64,000 nucleotides of DNA from Longispora sp047121295 (GCF_047121295.1 NZ_CP139447.1:7378001-7442000); one strand, 5' to 3'. Positions 17,664 through 26,198 are shown, counted from the stretch's first letter. The notes: generated from the sequence alone by a model not told the origin. Numbers and translations are program-made.

Positions 17664-18590
17664 ATGATCCCCGTGGCCACTGACGAGTCCGCCGTCCTGC
17701 TCGACGGGCCGTGGACCCACCGGTTCGTCAGCGCCAACGGCATCCGGTTCCACGTGGTGGAGGCCGGCCAGGGGCCACTGGTGCTGCTGCTGCACGGCTT
17801 CCCCGAGTTCTGGTACACGTGGCGGCACCAGCTCGTCGGCCTCGCCGAGGCCGGCTACCGGGCCGTGGCCGTCGACGTGCGCGGCTACGGCGCCTCCGAC
17901 AAGCCCCCGCGCGGCTACGACGGCTACACCCTCGCCGGGGACATCGCCGGCCTGATCCGGGCCCTCGGCGAGCGCTCGGCGACCCTGGTCGGGCACGACA
18001 TGGGCGGCATGCTCGCCTGGACGGCCGCCACGTTCCACCCGAAGCTGATCCGCCGGCTGGTGATCCTCGGCGCGGCGCACCCGCTGCGGATGCGCGCGGC
18101 GCTGGTGGCCGACCCCCGGGGCCAGCTCGCCGCGAGTACGGACCTGCTGCGGTTCCAGCGGCCCCGGTACGAGCACGTGATCACCCGGGACAACGCGGCA
18201 CTCGTCGGGTCGTATCTGCACAGGTGGGCCGGGCTGGAATGGGTGCGCACGGCCGACTTCGAGGAGTACGTGGCCGTTTGTCGGGCCGCGATGCAGATCC
18301 CGCAGACGGCGTTCTGCGCCCTGGAGGCGTACCGGTGGGCGATGCGCAGCGTGCTCCGGCTCTCCGGCTACCGGTTCGTCAGCCTGCTCAAGCAGCCCAT
18401 CGTCACCCCGACGCTCCAGCTGCACGGGGAGTACGACGCGTGCGTGCTGCCCCGCACCGCCCAGGGCTCGGGCCGCTACGTCATCGCGCCGTACGAGTGG
18501 CGGCTGATCGACGGCATCGGGCACTACCCGCAGATGGAGGTCCCCGAGCTGATCACCGGGGAGATCATCCGCTGGGCCAAGCAGGAGTAG
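17664..18590 (+). CDS. EphE-like alpha/beta-fold epoxide hydrolase
   Basis: A 308-aa alpha/beta hydrolase. The oxyanion/HGxP segment LLLHGFPEFWYTWRHQL near residues 44-60 is typical of epoxide hydrolases. The nucleophile elbow VGHDMGGMLAW near residues 108-118 carries Asp, as in epoxide hydrolases rather than Ser of esterases. DVRGYGASDKP near residue 71 and a catalytic His in DGIGHYPQMEVPE near residue 288 complete the pattern. The tyrosines expected in the lid are plausible but not assigned. It corresponds in position and type to Rv3670 ephE of M. tuberculosis. Its last 26 bp overlap the convergent regulator gene. Confidence 0.87.
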   Translation: MIPVATDESAVLLDGPWTHRFVSANGIRFHVVEAGQGPLVLLLHGFPEFWYTWRHQLVGLAEAGYRAVAVDVRGYGASDKPPRGYDGYTLAGDIAGLIRALGERSATLVGHDMGGMLAWTAATFHPKLIRRLVILGAAHPLRMRAALVADPRGQLAASTDLLRFQRPRYEHVITRDNAALVGSYLHRWAGLEWVRTADFEEYVAVCRAAMQIPQTAFCALEAYRWAMRSVLRLSGYRFVSLLKQPIVTPTLQLHGEYDACVLPRTAQGSGRYVIAPYEWRLIDGIGHYPQMEVPELITGEIIRWAKQE

Positions 18591-21500
18591 CACCGATCTC
18601 CGTCCGGATCCGGGCCGCCGCCCCGGTGTGCTCCGCGTTCCCGGTGATCCGGCCGAGCAGCGCCAGCGCGTCCGCCTCGCCCAGCCGGTAACCGGTCTGG
18701 CGCTGGATGTCCACGGCCGCCAGCAGGTGCCGCTCCGCCTCGCCGCGCGCGCCGGACCGGCCGAGCGCGTCGGCGAGCGCGGTCAGGGCCAGGCCCTCGT
18801 GCATCCGGTACCCGATCTCGCGGGTGATCGTCAGCGCCCTGGTCGCGTGCGCGGTCGCCTCGGCGACGTCGCGGCCGGCGTGCCCGAGGCCGATGCGCGC
18901 CTCGGCCTCGCCGAACAGGTAGTCGCACTCGCCGGCCCGGGTCAGCGCCGCCGTGAACCGCGCCTCGGCCCCCGCCCGGTCGCCGCGCGCCAGGAGCAGG
19001 GTGCCGAGGACGACCAGGCCGTCGATCTCGGGGACGTGGTCGTTGCCGCCCCTGCTGATGGCCAGCGCCTCCTCGACCTGCCCGAACGCCTCCGGGAACC
19101 GGCCGAGGTCCCCGAGCAGCGCGGCGATCCGGTTCAGGGTGTCGGCCTCGCGGTGCCGGTGGCCGGCGGACCGGTGCATGGTCAGCGCCTCGGTCAGCAG
19201 CGCCTCGGCATGGCCGAAGTTGCCGAGGAAGTGTTCGATCATGCCCAGGTTGTTCAGCGCCGGGGCCACCTGCGTCGACCGGCCGCGCACCGCCTCGGCC
19301 ACCTCGGCGAACCGGTCCCGGGCGATCCGCAGCCTGCCGAGCTGCATCGACACCGTGCCCAGGTTCGCGAGGCTGGAGAACGCCGGGACGCCGAGGGTCC
19401 GCGCGTGTTCCAGGGCCTCCGTGTAGCAGTCGGCGGCCAGTTCGGGCTGGCCGGTCTGCCGGTAGAGGATGCCGAGATTGTTGAGCACCGTGGTCACCCC
19501 GGTCGGCCACGCGGCCCGGGCCAGGTCCTTCGCGCGCAGCAACAGCTCCTGGGCCGGGCCGGTGTCGTTGACCGATGCGCGGGCCATGCCCAGGTTGAGC
19601 ATCGCGGCGGCGCGGCCGGCCGGGTCCCCGGCGCCGTCGGCCGCCTCCAGGACGGCGGTGGCCGAGGAGAGCCAGTCCACCGGGTACCGGCGGCGGTAGA
19701 AGTAGTCGCGCATCGCGTCCGCGAGCAGCCAGGCGACCTCGGGCGCACCGGTGCCGGCGGCGCCCTCCATCACCGAGCACAGCGCGATCCGCTCGCTGTC
19801 CAGCCATTCCAGGGCCGCCGGCACCCCGTCGAACGTGAGCGGCACGGTCTCGGGCAGGCTCGGCGGCCGGCGCAGTCGGGGCAGCCGGTTGAGCACGTCC
19901 ACCGCGGACAGTGTCGTGTCCAGGTACCAGCCCTGCAGGCGCCGGATCGCGGCGGGCGCCTCCTCGCCGACCTGCTCGCTCGCGTACAGCCGGAGCAGGT
20001 CGTGCATCGCGTACCGGCCGGACTCGGTGGCCTCCACCAGGTGCGCCGAGACCAGCTTGCGCAGCGGGGCCCGCACCCCGGCCACCGGCGCCCCGAGCAG
20101 CGCCGCCGCGGCCTGCACCGAGAAGTCGTCCCCCGGCAGCAGACTGAGCAGCCGGAAGAGCCGGGCGGTCTCCGCCGGCAGCCGCGCGTAGGACAGGTCG
20201 AAGGCGATGCGTACCGAGGACTGGTCGTCGCCCTTGATCTGGAGCGCCGCGAGCCGGTCCCCCGCGCCCAGCTCCGTGGCGTAGTCGCCGAGGGCCAGCT
20301 CGGGGTGGTCTGTCAGGTGCGCGGCGACGATCCGCAGCGCGAGCGGCAGATACCCGCACAGCCGGGCCAGCTCCGCCGCCGCCTCCGGTTCGGCCGCCGT
20401 CCGCGCGTGGCCGACCACCCGGTCGAGCAGCGCGAACGCCTCCCCCGGCGTGAGGATGTCCAGGTCGAGGCGGCGCGCGCCGTCCCGGGCGATCAGGCCC
20501 GACAGCCGGTCGCGGCTCGTGATCAGGGCCAGGCTGCCCGGGCTGGACGGCAGCAGCGGCCGGACCTGGTCGGGGTGGCTGGCGTTGTCGAGGACGACCA
20601 GCACCCGGCGGTCGGCGAGCAGGGTCCGGTACATCCCGGTGGCCTCGTCCAGGTCGACCGGGATCCGTTCCCCGGGCACGCCGAGGATCCGGAGGAACCG
20701 GGCGAGCGCGTCGAGCGACCGGACCGGCGGGGTCGGGGAGTAGCCGTGCAGGTTGATGTAGAGCTGGCCGTCGGGGAAGCGGTCCCGGGCGCGGCGGGCC
20801 CAGTACACCGCGAGGGCGGTCTTGCCGACCCCGCCCGTGCCCGCGATCGTGCTGATCACCACGGCCCCGCTGTGCCCGAGCAGGGTGTCGAGGTGCCCGA
20901 GCTGGACGTCTCGGCCGGTGAAGTCCACGATGTCGGGTGGCAGCTCGGCCGGCCCCGCGTCGACCGGTGCGGCCCTGGGGGCCGGCAGGTCGAGCGCCGG
21001 GTCGGCCCGGAGCACGGCCGTCTGCAGGCGCTGGAGCTCCGGGCCCGGGTCGAGCCCCAGCTCCTCGCCGAGCGCCGTCCGGATCCGCTGGCACACCTCG
21101 AGCGCGTCGCTGCGCCGACCGGCCCGGTAGAGCGCCAGGACGTGCAGCTCCGCGAGCCTTTCCCGCAACGGGTACCGGCCGGTCAGCTCCGCCAGCTCCG
21201 TCAGCACCTCCGCGTGCCGGCCCTGGGTCAGCTCCGCCTCGATCCGCAGGTCGGTGGCCGCGAGCAGCAGCTCGTCGAGCCCGGCGCCGACCCGGGCCCG
21301 GGTCCGCTCGGGGGCCTCCTCGCCCAGCGCCGGGCCCCGCCACAGGGCCAGGGCCGCGCCGAGGATCCGCGCCCGGGTCGCGGGGTCGGCGGTCTCCGTC
21401 GCCCGCTGGTACTCGCGCCGGAAGCGGTGCACGTCGACCAGCTCCGGGTCGCCCTCCAGCACGTAGGCCGAGCCCCGGGTGACGAGCCGGAAGCCGTACT

Positions 21501-21738
21501 GTTCGGCGTCGGCCTCCGCCAGCCGCTTGCGCAACCGGGACACGTGCACCTGTAGGGCGCTGCGGGGCCGGCCGGGCTCGTCGCCGTCCCACAGCAGGTC
21601 GATCAGCCGATCGGTGGACACCGGATTGCCGAGCTCGAGCAGCAGGAGTCCGAGCAGGCAACGCTCCAGGCGTTGTCCCAGCTCAACGGGCTGGCCGGCC
21701 ACGAGGGCCTGGACCGAACCCAACACGCGAAACTCCAT
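18565..21738 (-). CDS. AfsR/SARP-type regulator: winged helix, BTAD, NB-ARC ATPase, TPR
   Basis: A 1057-aa multidomain regulator. Residues 1-90 are an OmpR-type winged-helix DNA-binding domain (RSALQVHVSRLRKRLAEAD near 58-76). A BTAD domain spans about 95-245. An NB-ARC/STAND ATPase follows, with the P-loop in AGTGGVGKTALAVYW near residue 300 and a Walker B-like RRVLVVLDNAS near 362. The C-terminal 400 residues are TPR-like helical repeats. Relatives such as AfsR activate secondary-metabolism or morphogenesis genes, using ATP/TPR domains to sense a signal. Start ATG 21738 follows TAGGGT at a short distance, so the mRNA may be near-leaderless. Three heptamer repeats lie just upstream. No biosynthetic cluster is visible alongside; target unknown. 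Confidence 0.9.
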   Translation of the reverse strand: MEFRVLGSVQALVAGQPVELGQRLERCLLGLLLLELGNPVSTDRLIDLLWDGDEPGRPRSALQVHVSRLRKRLAEADAEQYGFRLVTRGSAYVLEGDPELVDVHRFRREYQRATETADPATRARILGAALALWRGPALGEEAPERTRARVGAGLDELLLAATDLRIEAELTQGRHAEVLTELAELTGRYPLRERLAELHVLALYRAGRRSDALEVCQRIRTALGEELGLDPGPELQRLQTAVLRADPALDLPAPRAAPVDAGPAELPPDIVDFTGRDVQLGHLDTLLGHSGAVVISTIAGTGGVGKTALAVYWARRARDRFPDGQLYINLHGYSPTPPVRSLDALARFLRILGVPGERIPVDLDEATGMYRTLLADRRVLVVLDNASHPDQVRPLLPSSPGSLALITSRDRLSGLIARDGARRLDLDILTPGEAFALLDRVVGHARTAAEPEAAAELARLCGYLPLALRIVAAHLTDHPELALGDYATELGAGDRLAALQIKGDDQSSVRIAFDLSYARLPAETARLFRLLSLLPGDDFSVQAAAALLGAPVAGVRAPLRKLVSAHLVEATESGRYAMHDLLRLYASEQVGEEAPAAIRRLQGWYLDTTLSAVDVLNRLPRLRRPPSLPETVPLTFDGVPAALEWLDSERIALCSVMEGAAGTGAPEVAWLLADAMRDYFYRRRYPVDWLSSATAVLEAADGAGDPAGRAAAMLNLGMARASVNDTGPAQELLLRAKDLARAAWPTGVTTVLNNLGILYRQTGQPELAADCYTEALEHARTLGVPAFSSLANLGTVSMQLGRLRIARDRFAEVAEAVRGRSTQVAPALNNLGMIEHFLGNFGHAEALLTEALTMHRSAGHRHREADTLNRIAALLGDLGRFPEAFGQVEEALAISRGGNDHVPEIDGLVVLGTLLLARGDRAGAEARFTAALTRAGECDYLFGEAEARIGLGHAGRDVAEATAHATRALTITREIGYRMHEGLALTALADALGRSGARGEAERHLLAAVDIQRQTGYRLGEADALALLGRITGNAEHTGAAARIRTEIGATPAWPSG

Positions 21739-21769
21739 TACATGACCCTAACGGGCGGCCTGATCAACG

Positions 21770-21798
21770 CGGCAAGCGAACGGCAAGCTTCCGGCAAG
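21770..21798 (-). promoter_or_regulatory. SARP-type direct heptamer repeats upstream of the AfsR-like gene
   Basis: CGGCAAG occurs at 21770, 21781 and 21792 on the plus strand (CTTGCCG towards the regulator gene), exactly 11 bp apart with 4-bp spacers. Direct heptamers at 11-bp spacing are the known binding pattern of SARP-family proteins. They lie about 20 bp upstream of a TAGGGT -10-like element (21745-21750), so autoregulation is likely. Confidence 0.65.
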
Positions 21799-21823
21799 CG
21801 CCGTACAGCAAGCTGTATCCAGT

Positions 21824-21866
21824 AGGGCGGAACGCCGGGTCAGACGGGGGTCGGGCGCTCCGCCCT
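21824..21866 (-). terminator. Inverted repeat downstream of the 107-aa gene
   Basis: AGGGCGGA (21824-21831) and TCCGCCCT (21859-21866) form an 8-bp stem with a 27-nt loop, 20 nt after the stop of the minus-strand gene ending at 21887. A weak terminator candidate. Confidence 0.4.
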
Positions 21867-21886
21867 AAATCCTTGCCCGCGTCCGG

Positions 21887-22210
21887 TCAGATCCGCTGCT
21901 CCTGCAGCCCGATGACCTCGGTCCGGGACGCCCAGCCCTGGTAGACGCCGAAGTCGAACTCCTCCAGCCCCAGCTTCTCCGCGATCGGGGCCCAGCCGCC
22001 CGTGTACTCCAGCCGCAGCCACTGGCCGTGCTCACCGACCACGATGAACGGCTGGCCGCGCCACGAGCAGATCGTCCGGATGTAGTAGAGCTCGACCTCA
22101 GCGGCGGGAACGACCAGCAGCTCCGGCGTGTACAACCGGACGGACGGGCCGTCCGGACTCGCCCTGTACTCAACGCCCTGATAGCGGGCGAAATAGCCGT
22201 CGCGGCTCAT
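21887..22210 (-). CDS. Small protein coupled to SseB-like gene, type VII locus
   Basis: A 107-aa soluble protein I cannot assign to a named family. I chose ATG at 22210 because it overlaps the upstream TGA as ATGA. It is rich in aromatic residues and strands: RDGYFARYQGVEYRAS near the N-terminus, IRTICSWRGQPFIVVGEHGQW in the middle and EFDFGVYQGWASR near the C-terminus, consistent with a small beta-rich fold. No signal peptide or membrane helix. Translational coupling to the SseB-like protein and proximity to WXG100 genes suggest a chaperone, immunity or accessory role in type VII secretion; this is inference. Confidence 0.7.
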   Translation of the reverse strand: MSRDGYFARYQGVEYRASPDGPSVRLYTPELLVVPAAEVELYYIRTICSWRGQPFIVVGEHGQWLRLEYTGGWAPIAEKLGLEEFDFGVYQGWASRTEVIGLQEQRI

Positions 22211-23061
22211 CTGCGCCACCCGTCCACGTCAGCGTCGAAGGTCGCCACCAGCTCGCCACCCATCCGGGTGATCGTCGCCCCGTGCGGCAGCCGGACACTG
22301 TCCACCTTGAACTCGGGGATCACGTCGCCGCCGGGCGCGAAGCCGCTGCCCCGGAAGGGGGCCCGCTCGATCACCCAGCCCTCGATGGCCGCCATCGCCG
22401 CCTCGTCCCGGCCGCCGTACGGGATCCGGTACAGATCCTCGCGGTGCGCCGCCCAGGTCAGCACGAACTCCGAGAACGACCGGCCCAGCGCGCTCTCCAG
22501 CGCCGCCGGGGTGCCCAGGTGGGCGATGTCCGGCGCGCGGTAGACGAAGCCGGCCACCCGGTCGTAGCCCCGCTCCAGGTAGAAGGTGACCTCGCGCGGG
22601 GTCAGCGGCTTGCACAGCATGGTGGGGCGCGGCTCCGGCGGCACGGGCACCGGCATCACGCCGGTCTCGCCCTCGCCGGTCAGCCCGACCTCCTTCGCCC
22701 AGCCGGCGAGCTGCACGACCTGCTCGCCGGGGAGGGTCGCGCTGAACGGGGTGCCGGGATTCAGCGCCAGCGACCACGCCGGGCTCGGCCACGCGCCGAT
22801 CAGCCGGGCGAACTTGACCCGGGCCGCCGGCCGGTCGCCCAGCCGCTCCTCGGACGTGTAGACCGCCTGCTGCGGGACGCCGTCGACCAGCTCGGGCGCC
22901 CAGGGGAAGTCGGGATCGGTGGGTCGCACGTCGAACCGGAGCCCGCTCGGGGCAGGCAGAAGCACCCGGGCCAGCAGCAACGCGGACAGGAAGCCATCCG
23001 TGCTGGCCCCTCCGGCGGCGTCGAGCAGCGCGGCCTCGAGATCGTTCGCCGGCGTCACCAC
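22207..23061 (-). CDS. SseB-like protein, type VII secretion-associated
   Basis: A 284-aa protein starting at a double GTG. It has two halves. The N-terminal half (residues 20-110) resembles the SseB N-terminal fold: LVDGVPQQAVYTSEERL near 60 and SPAWSLALNPGTPFSATLPGEQV near 93-115, the classic region before the domain end. The C-terminal half (150-250, with LCKPLTPREVTFYLERGYDRVAGFVYRA and related) matches the SseB C-terminal region. In actinobacteria such proteins often lie beside ESX genes. No signal peptide. It precedes and overlaps the 107-aa gene. The distance to the WXG100 genes (122 bp) allows one transcript. Exact role is unknown. Confidence 0.65.
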   Translation of the reverse strand: MVTPANDLEAALLDAAGGASTDGFLSALLLARVLLPAPSGLRFDVRPTDPDFPWAPELVDGVPQQAVYTSEERLGDRPAARVKFARLIGAWPSPAWSLALNPGTPFSATLPGEQVVQLAGWAKEVGLTGEGETGVMPVPVPPEPRPTMLCKPLTPREVTFYLERGYDRVAGFVYRAPDIAHLGTPAALESALGRSFSEFVLTWAAHREDLYRIPYGGRDEAAMAAIEGWVIERAPFRGSGFAPGGDVIPEFKVDSVRLPHGATITRMGGELVATFDADVDGWRR

Positions 23062-23097
23062 CCCACCAACTTACCGTCCCGCGGCTACTCTCATCAC

Positions 23098-23187
23098 ATG
23101 CGATTTTCGGCCCGGATGGTATTGGCCGATCTCGTCTGTTCCGGGCTACTTCTGCTCGCGCTGGCCCCGGCTGGTCGGCACGGCTAG
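23098..23187 (+). CDS. Possible 29-residue hydrophobic peptide
   Basis: ATG at 23098 opens a 29-codon frame with a hydrophobic core (VLADLVCSGLLLLALA) on the strand opposite its neighbours. TACTCT ends 7 nt upstream, which would fit a leaderless transcript. No ribosome-binding site. Its stop overlaps the end of the convergent WXG100 gene. Low confidence; could be chance. Confidence 0.2.
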   Translation: MRFSARMVLADLVCSGLLLLALAPAGRHG

Positions 23188-23477
23188 GAGAACAGCCCGG
23201 TGTTGGCCTTCTCCGTGCGCAGGTATTCGCCCATCGAGGTGTCCACCGCGCCCTTGATCGCGGTCAGCATGGACCGGAGGTCGTCGGCCGCCGCCGTCCA
23301 CCTGCGCTGCCGGGCCGCGTGCGCCTGCCGGGCCTCGCCGTCCCACGACGCGACGAGCGGCGCCGCGTGCTCCTCCAGCAGCTCCAGGCTCGCGGTGAGC
23401 TTCGCGAGGGCCGCCGCGATGTCCGAGCTGCCGGCCTGCAACGCCGCGAAGTCGACGACCAGGTGGTTGTCCGTCAC
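23184..23477 (-). CDS. WXG100-family protein
   Basis: A 97-aa WXG100 (ESAT-6-like) protein. GTG at 23477 is preceded by AGAGGAG. Helix 1 runs to about residue 40 (VVDFAALQAGSSDIAAALAKL), the turn is SWDGEA near residues 44-49, and helix 2 continues with RRWTAAADDLRSMLTAIKGAV. The C-terminus MGEYLRTEKANTGLFS has a Tyr followed two or more residues later by acidic/charged residues, where secretion signals usually lie. Length is typical. It follows another WXG100 gene by 11 bp, so the two probably form a co-secreted heterodimer, as EsxA/EsxB do. Confidence 0.85.
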   Translation of the reverse strand: MTDNHLVVDFAALQAGSSDIAAALAKLTASLELLEEHAAPLVASWDGEARQAHAARQRRWTAAADDLRSMLTAIKGAVDTSMGEYLRTEKANTGLFS

Positions 23478-23488
23478 TGCCCACTCCT

Positions 23489-23788
23489 CTACAGCGGAAG
23501 CCGCTCGGCCGGAGACGCCTGGCCGAGGTCGGCCGCGGCACCGGTGTGCCCGGCGGTGCGCAGCGCGGCGGCGGTCTCGCGCAGCGCCGCGTCGATGGCG
23601 GCCCGGTCGTCGTGGAAGGCCCGCTTGACCTGCTCGAACGAGTGCACGCCGGCCCCCTGCCACTTCTGCCGGAGCGGCTCCAGGCCATCCAGCAGCCGGG
23701 AGAGCATCCCTTGCAGCTCGGCGTTGACGGACTCGAACTCGCGGGCCGCGTGCTCCATGACCTGGAGCTCGGCCTCCGTCTTCGCCAT
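23489..23788 (-). CDS. WXG100-family protein
   Basis: A 99-aa WXG100 protein, first gene of the minus-strand type VII group. ATG with GGGGAG 6 nt upstream. The motif is KWQGAG near residues 42-47 between two long amphipathic helices (AELQVMEHAAREFESVNAEL, and FEQVKRAFHDDRAAIDAALR). A Gly/Ala-rich C-terminal tail follows. Partner of the adjacent 97-aa WXG100 protein. The ESX core ATPase EccC, EccB, EccD and MycP are not in the window, so secretion must use an apparatus encoded elsewhere. Confidence 0.85.
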   Translation of the reverse strand: MAKTEAELQVMEHAAREFESVNAELQGMLSRLLDGLEPLRQKWQGAGVHSFEQVKRAFHDDRAAIDAALRETAAALRTAGHTGAAADLGQASPAERLPL

Positions 23789-24102
23789 GACACTCCCCTC
23801 GCCGGGACTGATACATCGACGAACTTAGCGACCGCTGTCAAGCCACACCGAACCTGTCCCAACAACCCGAATACTTGTACCCGCACCGAATCCGGGCGGC
23901 GGTCGGTGCCCGGCGCCCGGGTTCCGGTACCCCCGAAGCGTTCTTGAAATGGTGTCCTAACGGGATCAGTCACCCCGGCGACCAGGGCGCTGTGGGACAA
24001 AACGGCATGACTGCACCTGGTCGCGCCTCTCAGACATCCCGTCAGGCTGTCGGCAGTTGGCGCGGCTCGAATAGCATGGGACAAACACGAGGGGAGGCCG
24101 TA
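23789..24102. other. Divergent intergenic region between WXG100 and EccE-like genes
   Basis: A TTGACA-like element on the minus strand lies at 23836-23841, about 45 nt before the WXG100 ATG; no matching -10 is convincing. Towards the EccE-like gene, TAGCAT at 24072-24077 could be a -10. No gene, repeat or strong hairpin is visible. Confidence 0.4.
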
Positions 24103-25524
24103 GTGACACATGCCCGCGCATCCGTGTCGGTGTCGGCGCCGCCGGGTTATCCGACCAGCACCGGGGGCTATCCGACGAGCACCGGCGGGGTCTACGGCAC
24201 CCCGGGGCGCGGCCCGATCTCCGGCGCGCCCACGGTCTACGGCGGCCCCCGGCCCTCCGGCCCGCCCGGCGCGGCGGCCATCGCGCCGCGCCCGCCCCGC
24301 CGACCCGGCATGATCCTCGGCATCCCCGCCGTGCACCTGCTCGTCTGGCAGCTCGCGGCGGCCGGGGTGCTCGCGGCGTTCGCCACCCGCAACGTCATCC
24401 TGCTCGCCGTCGCCGGGGTCGCCGCCGCGCTGACCCTGCTGCTCACCGTCGTCCGGGTCCAGCGCCGCTGGTTGTACCGGTGGCTGGGCACCTGGCTGCG
24501 GTACGTGCTGCGCGACCGGGTGGCCCAGCCCGCGCCGTACGTGGACCCGCGCGCCGCGCTCCTGGAGCACCTGTCGCCGGCCACGCTGGTCACCAGCGTC
24601 GAGATCGACGGTGCCGGCGTCGGCATCATCGAGCACGCCGCCGGGGTCACCGCCCTGCTGGAGCTCGGCCCGCTCGACACCGGCCTGGTCGCCGAGAGCC
24701 CCGTCAAGCTGCCGTCCCCGGCCGCGCTGCTCCCGCCCGCCGACCCGAACGCGCCGCCGCTCACCCTGCAACTCCTGATCCAGGCCGCCCCCGCGCCGGC
24801 GCTGACCGTGGGCAGCGGGGCCGTGGCCAACTCGTACCGGCAGCTGACCGAGGGCCGGATCCCGGCCGTCCGGCGCGCGTGGCTCGCGATCCGGCTCGGC
24901 CGCGAGGGCGCCACCCACTCCGACGCCGACCTGCGCCAGGCCCTGGGCAGCGCCGCCCGCCGGCTCGTCCGCCGGCTCCGCCAGGACGACGTGCTCGCCC
25001 GCGCGCTCGACCGCGACGAGGTGCTGACCGCCGTCGGCAGCATCGCCCACCTGCCCGCGACCAACGCGCCGGTGCGCGGCTCCGCGACGGTCGGCTCCGT
25101 CGGCGTCGCCAGCGTCGGCGCGGCCAGCCCCGGCCCGATCGGCCAGGAGACCTGGAGCGCCTGGTGGAGCGGCGAGACCGCCCAGGCGACGGTCAAGCTG
25201 CGCCGCTGGGCCGACCCGCGCACCGACGGCGGCAGCCGGCTGCTCAGCGTCGCCCTGGCCTCCCCGGGCCTCGCGACCACGGTGTCCCTGGCCGCGCGCC
25301 GGGTCGACGTCCGGCCCGCCGACCTACCTGCCGGTTCCGACGCCGAGCTGGTCGCCGTCGAGCTGGGCGTGCGGCTGGCGGCCCCCAACACGGCGCTGCT
25401 CGACGCCGGTACGACCGCGCTCGCCGCCAACCTGCGCGCGATCGGCGCCACGGTCGAACGGCTCGGCGGCGAACAGGCCGCCGGCCTGGCCGCCACCCTC
25501 CCGCTCGGAGGCTTCCTGCAGTGA
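24103..25524 (+). CDS. EccE-like type VII secretion membrane protein
   Basis: A 473-aa protein. I chose GTG at 24103 for its GGGGAGG ribosome-binding site. The N-terminus (1-65) is disordered, with two copies of YPTSTGG and Pro/Gly-rich sequence. Two transmembrane helices follow: IPAVHLLVWQLAAAGVLAAFA (near 73-92) and VILLAVAGVAAALTLLLTVV (near 96-115), then a large cytosolic domain rich in Ala/Leu. This architecture, two N-terminal helices plus a soluble tail, matches EccE, a peripheral component of the ESX membrane complex. Its stop overlaps the GTG of the next gene, and the pair is divergent from the WXG100 genes. Confidence 0.7.
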   Translation: MTHARASVSVSAPPGYPTSTGGYPTSTGGVYGTPGRGPISGAPTVYGGPRPSGPPGAAAIAPRPPRRPGMILGIPAVHLLVWQLAAAGVLAAFATRNVILLAVAGVAAALTLLLTVVRVQRRWLYRWLGTWLRYVLRDRVAQPAPYVDPRAALLEHLSPATLVTSVEIDGAGVGIIEHAAGVTALLELGPLDTGLVAESPVKLPSPAALLPPADPNAPPLTLQLLIQAAPAPALTVGSGAVANSYRQLTEGRIPAVRRAWLAIRLGREGATHSDADLRQALGSAARRLVRRLRQDDVLARALDRDEVLTAVGSIAHLPATNAPVRGSATVGSVGVASVGAASPGPIGQETWSAWWSGETAQATVKLRRWADPRTDGGSRLLSVALASPGLATTVSLAARRVDVRPADLPAGSDAELVAVELGVRLAAPNTALLDAGTTALAANLRAIGATVERLGGEQAAGLAATLPLGGFLQ

Positions 25525-26198
25525 CCCTGATCAGCACGCTCGGCCCCCAGCTGGCCAGCGCCACCTCGCTCGACGCCCTGGAGCTGCACGCCGGCGGCGC
25601 CGGCCTGATGCTCGGCACCAACCGGCAGCGCCAGCCCGTGATCGCCCGGATCTTCCGGCCGGAACCGACCCGGGGCGTGCTCGTCGGCGGCCTGCGGTGT
25701 GCCCAGCTCGTCGCGTTCCGGGCTCTGGCGCTCGGCGCGCAGCTCATCATCCAGAGCGCCCGGCCGGCCGCGTGGCAGCCGTTCACCCACGGGGTGGGCG
25801 CGCCCGGCGACGCCGTCGTCTACGCCACCCCCGGCAGCCCGCTGCCGGCCGCCACCGCGACCCGGCCCCAGCTGCTGATCCTCGACGTCGGGGCCGGCGT
25901 CGGCGAGCTGGCGGAGTCGTCTGCGGCCCACTGGCGGACCACGCTCGCGATCCGCGAGGAGCTGACGGCCTGGGACATCGACACCCTGGTCCGGGCGCAT
26001 CTGGTGATCCTCCAGCCGCTGACCGAGATCGAGGCGGCGCTGGCGTCGTCGGCGCTGGGGCTGTCCGATGTGCAGGACTGGCTGCACCGGATCCGGGCGG
26101 ACATGGTGACGGTGGTGAGTCAGGGGGCGGTGCGGTGGGCGCTGCTCGGGACCACGCCGATCGAGCAGCAGGTCATCGGGGCGCCGAACAGGTTCTGA
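25521..26198 (+). CDS. EccE-linked protein of unknown function
   Basis: A 225-aa protein translationally coupled to the EccE-like gene (GTGA overlap). It is soluble and alternates strands and helices: GVLVGGLRCAQLVAFRALAL near residues 53-72, PQLLILDVGAGVGELAES near 116-133, and a helical C-terminal half. The pattern GAQLIIQSARPAAWQPF resembles the nucleotide-free domains found next to EccE in Micromonosporaceae loci, but I cannot name the family. No signal peptide. Role in assembling or regulating the secretion machine is inferred only from coupling. Confidence 0.65.
   Translation: MTLISTLGPQLASATSLDALELHAGGAGLMLGTNRQRQPVIARIFRPEPTRGVLVGGLRCAQLVAFRALALGAQLIIQSARPAAWQPFTHGVGAPGDAVVYATPGSPLPAATATRPQLLILDVGAGVGELAESSAAHWRTTLAIREELTAWDIDTLVRAHLVILQPLTEIEAALASSALGLSDVQDWLHRIRADMVTVVSQGAVRWALLGTTPIEQQVIGAPNRF

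Noticed and set aside
16392..18590. Riboswitch upstream of nhaA or in other leaders
   Set aside because: The leaders are only about 20-70 nt and contain terminators of upstream genes; nothing matches a known riboswitch core.
18628..21555. 975-aa plus-strand ORF opposite the AfsR-like gene
   Set aside because: Shadow of a gene with recognisable winged helix, BTAD and NB-ARC motifs on the other strand.
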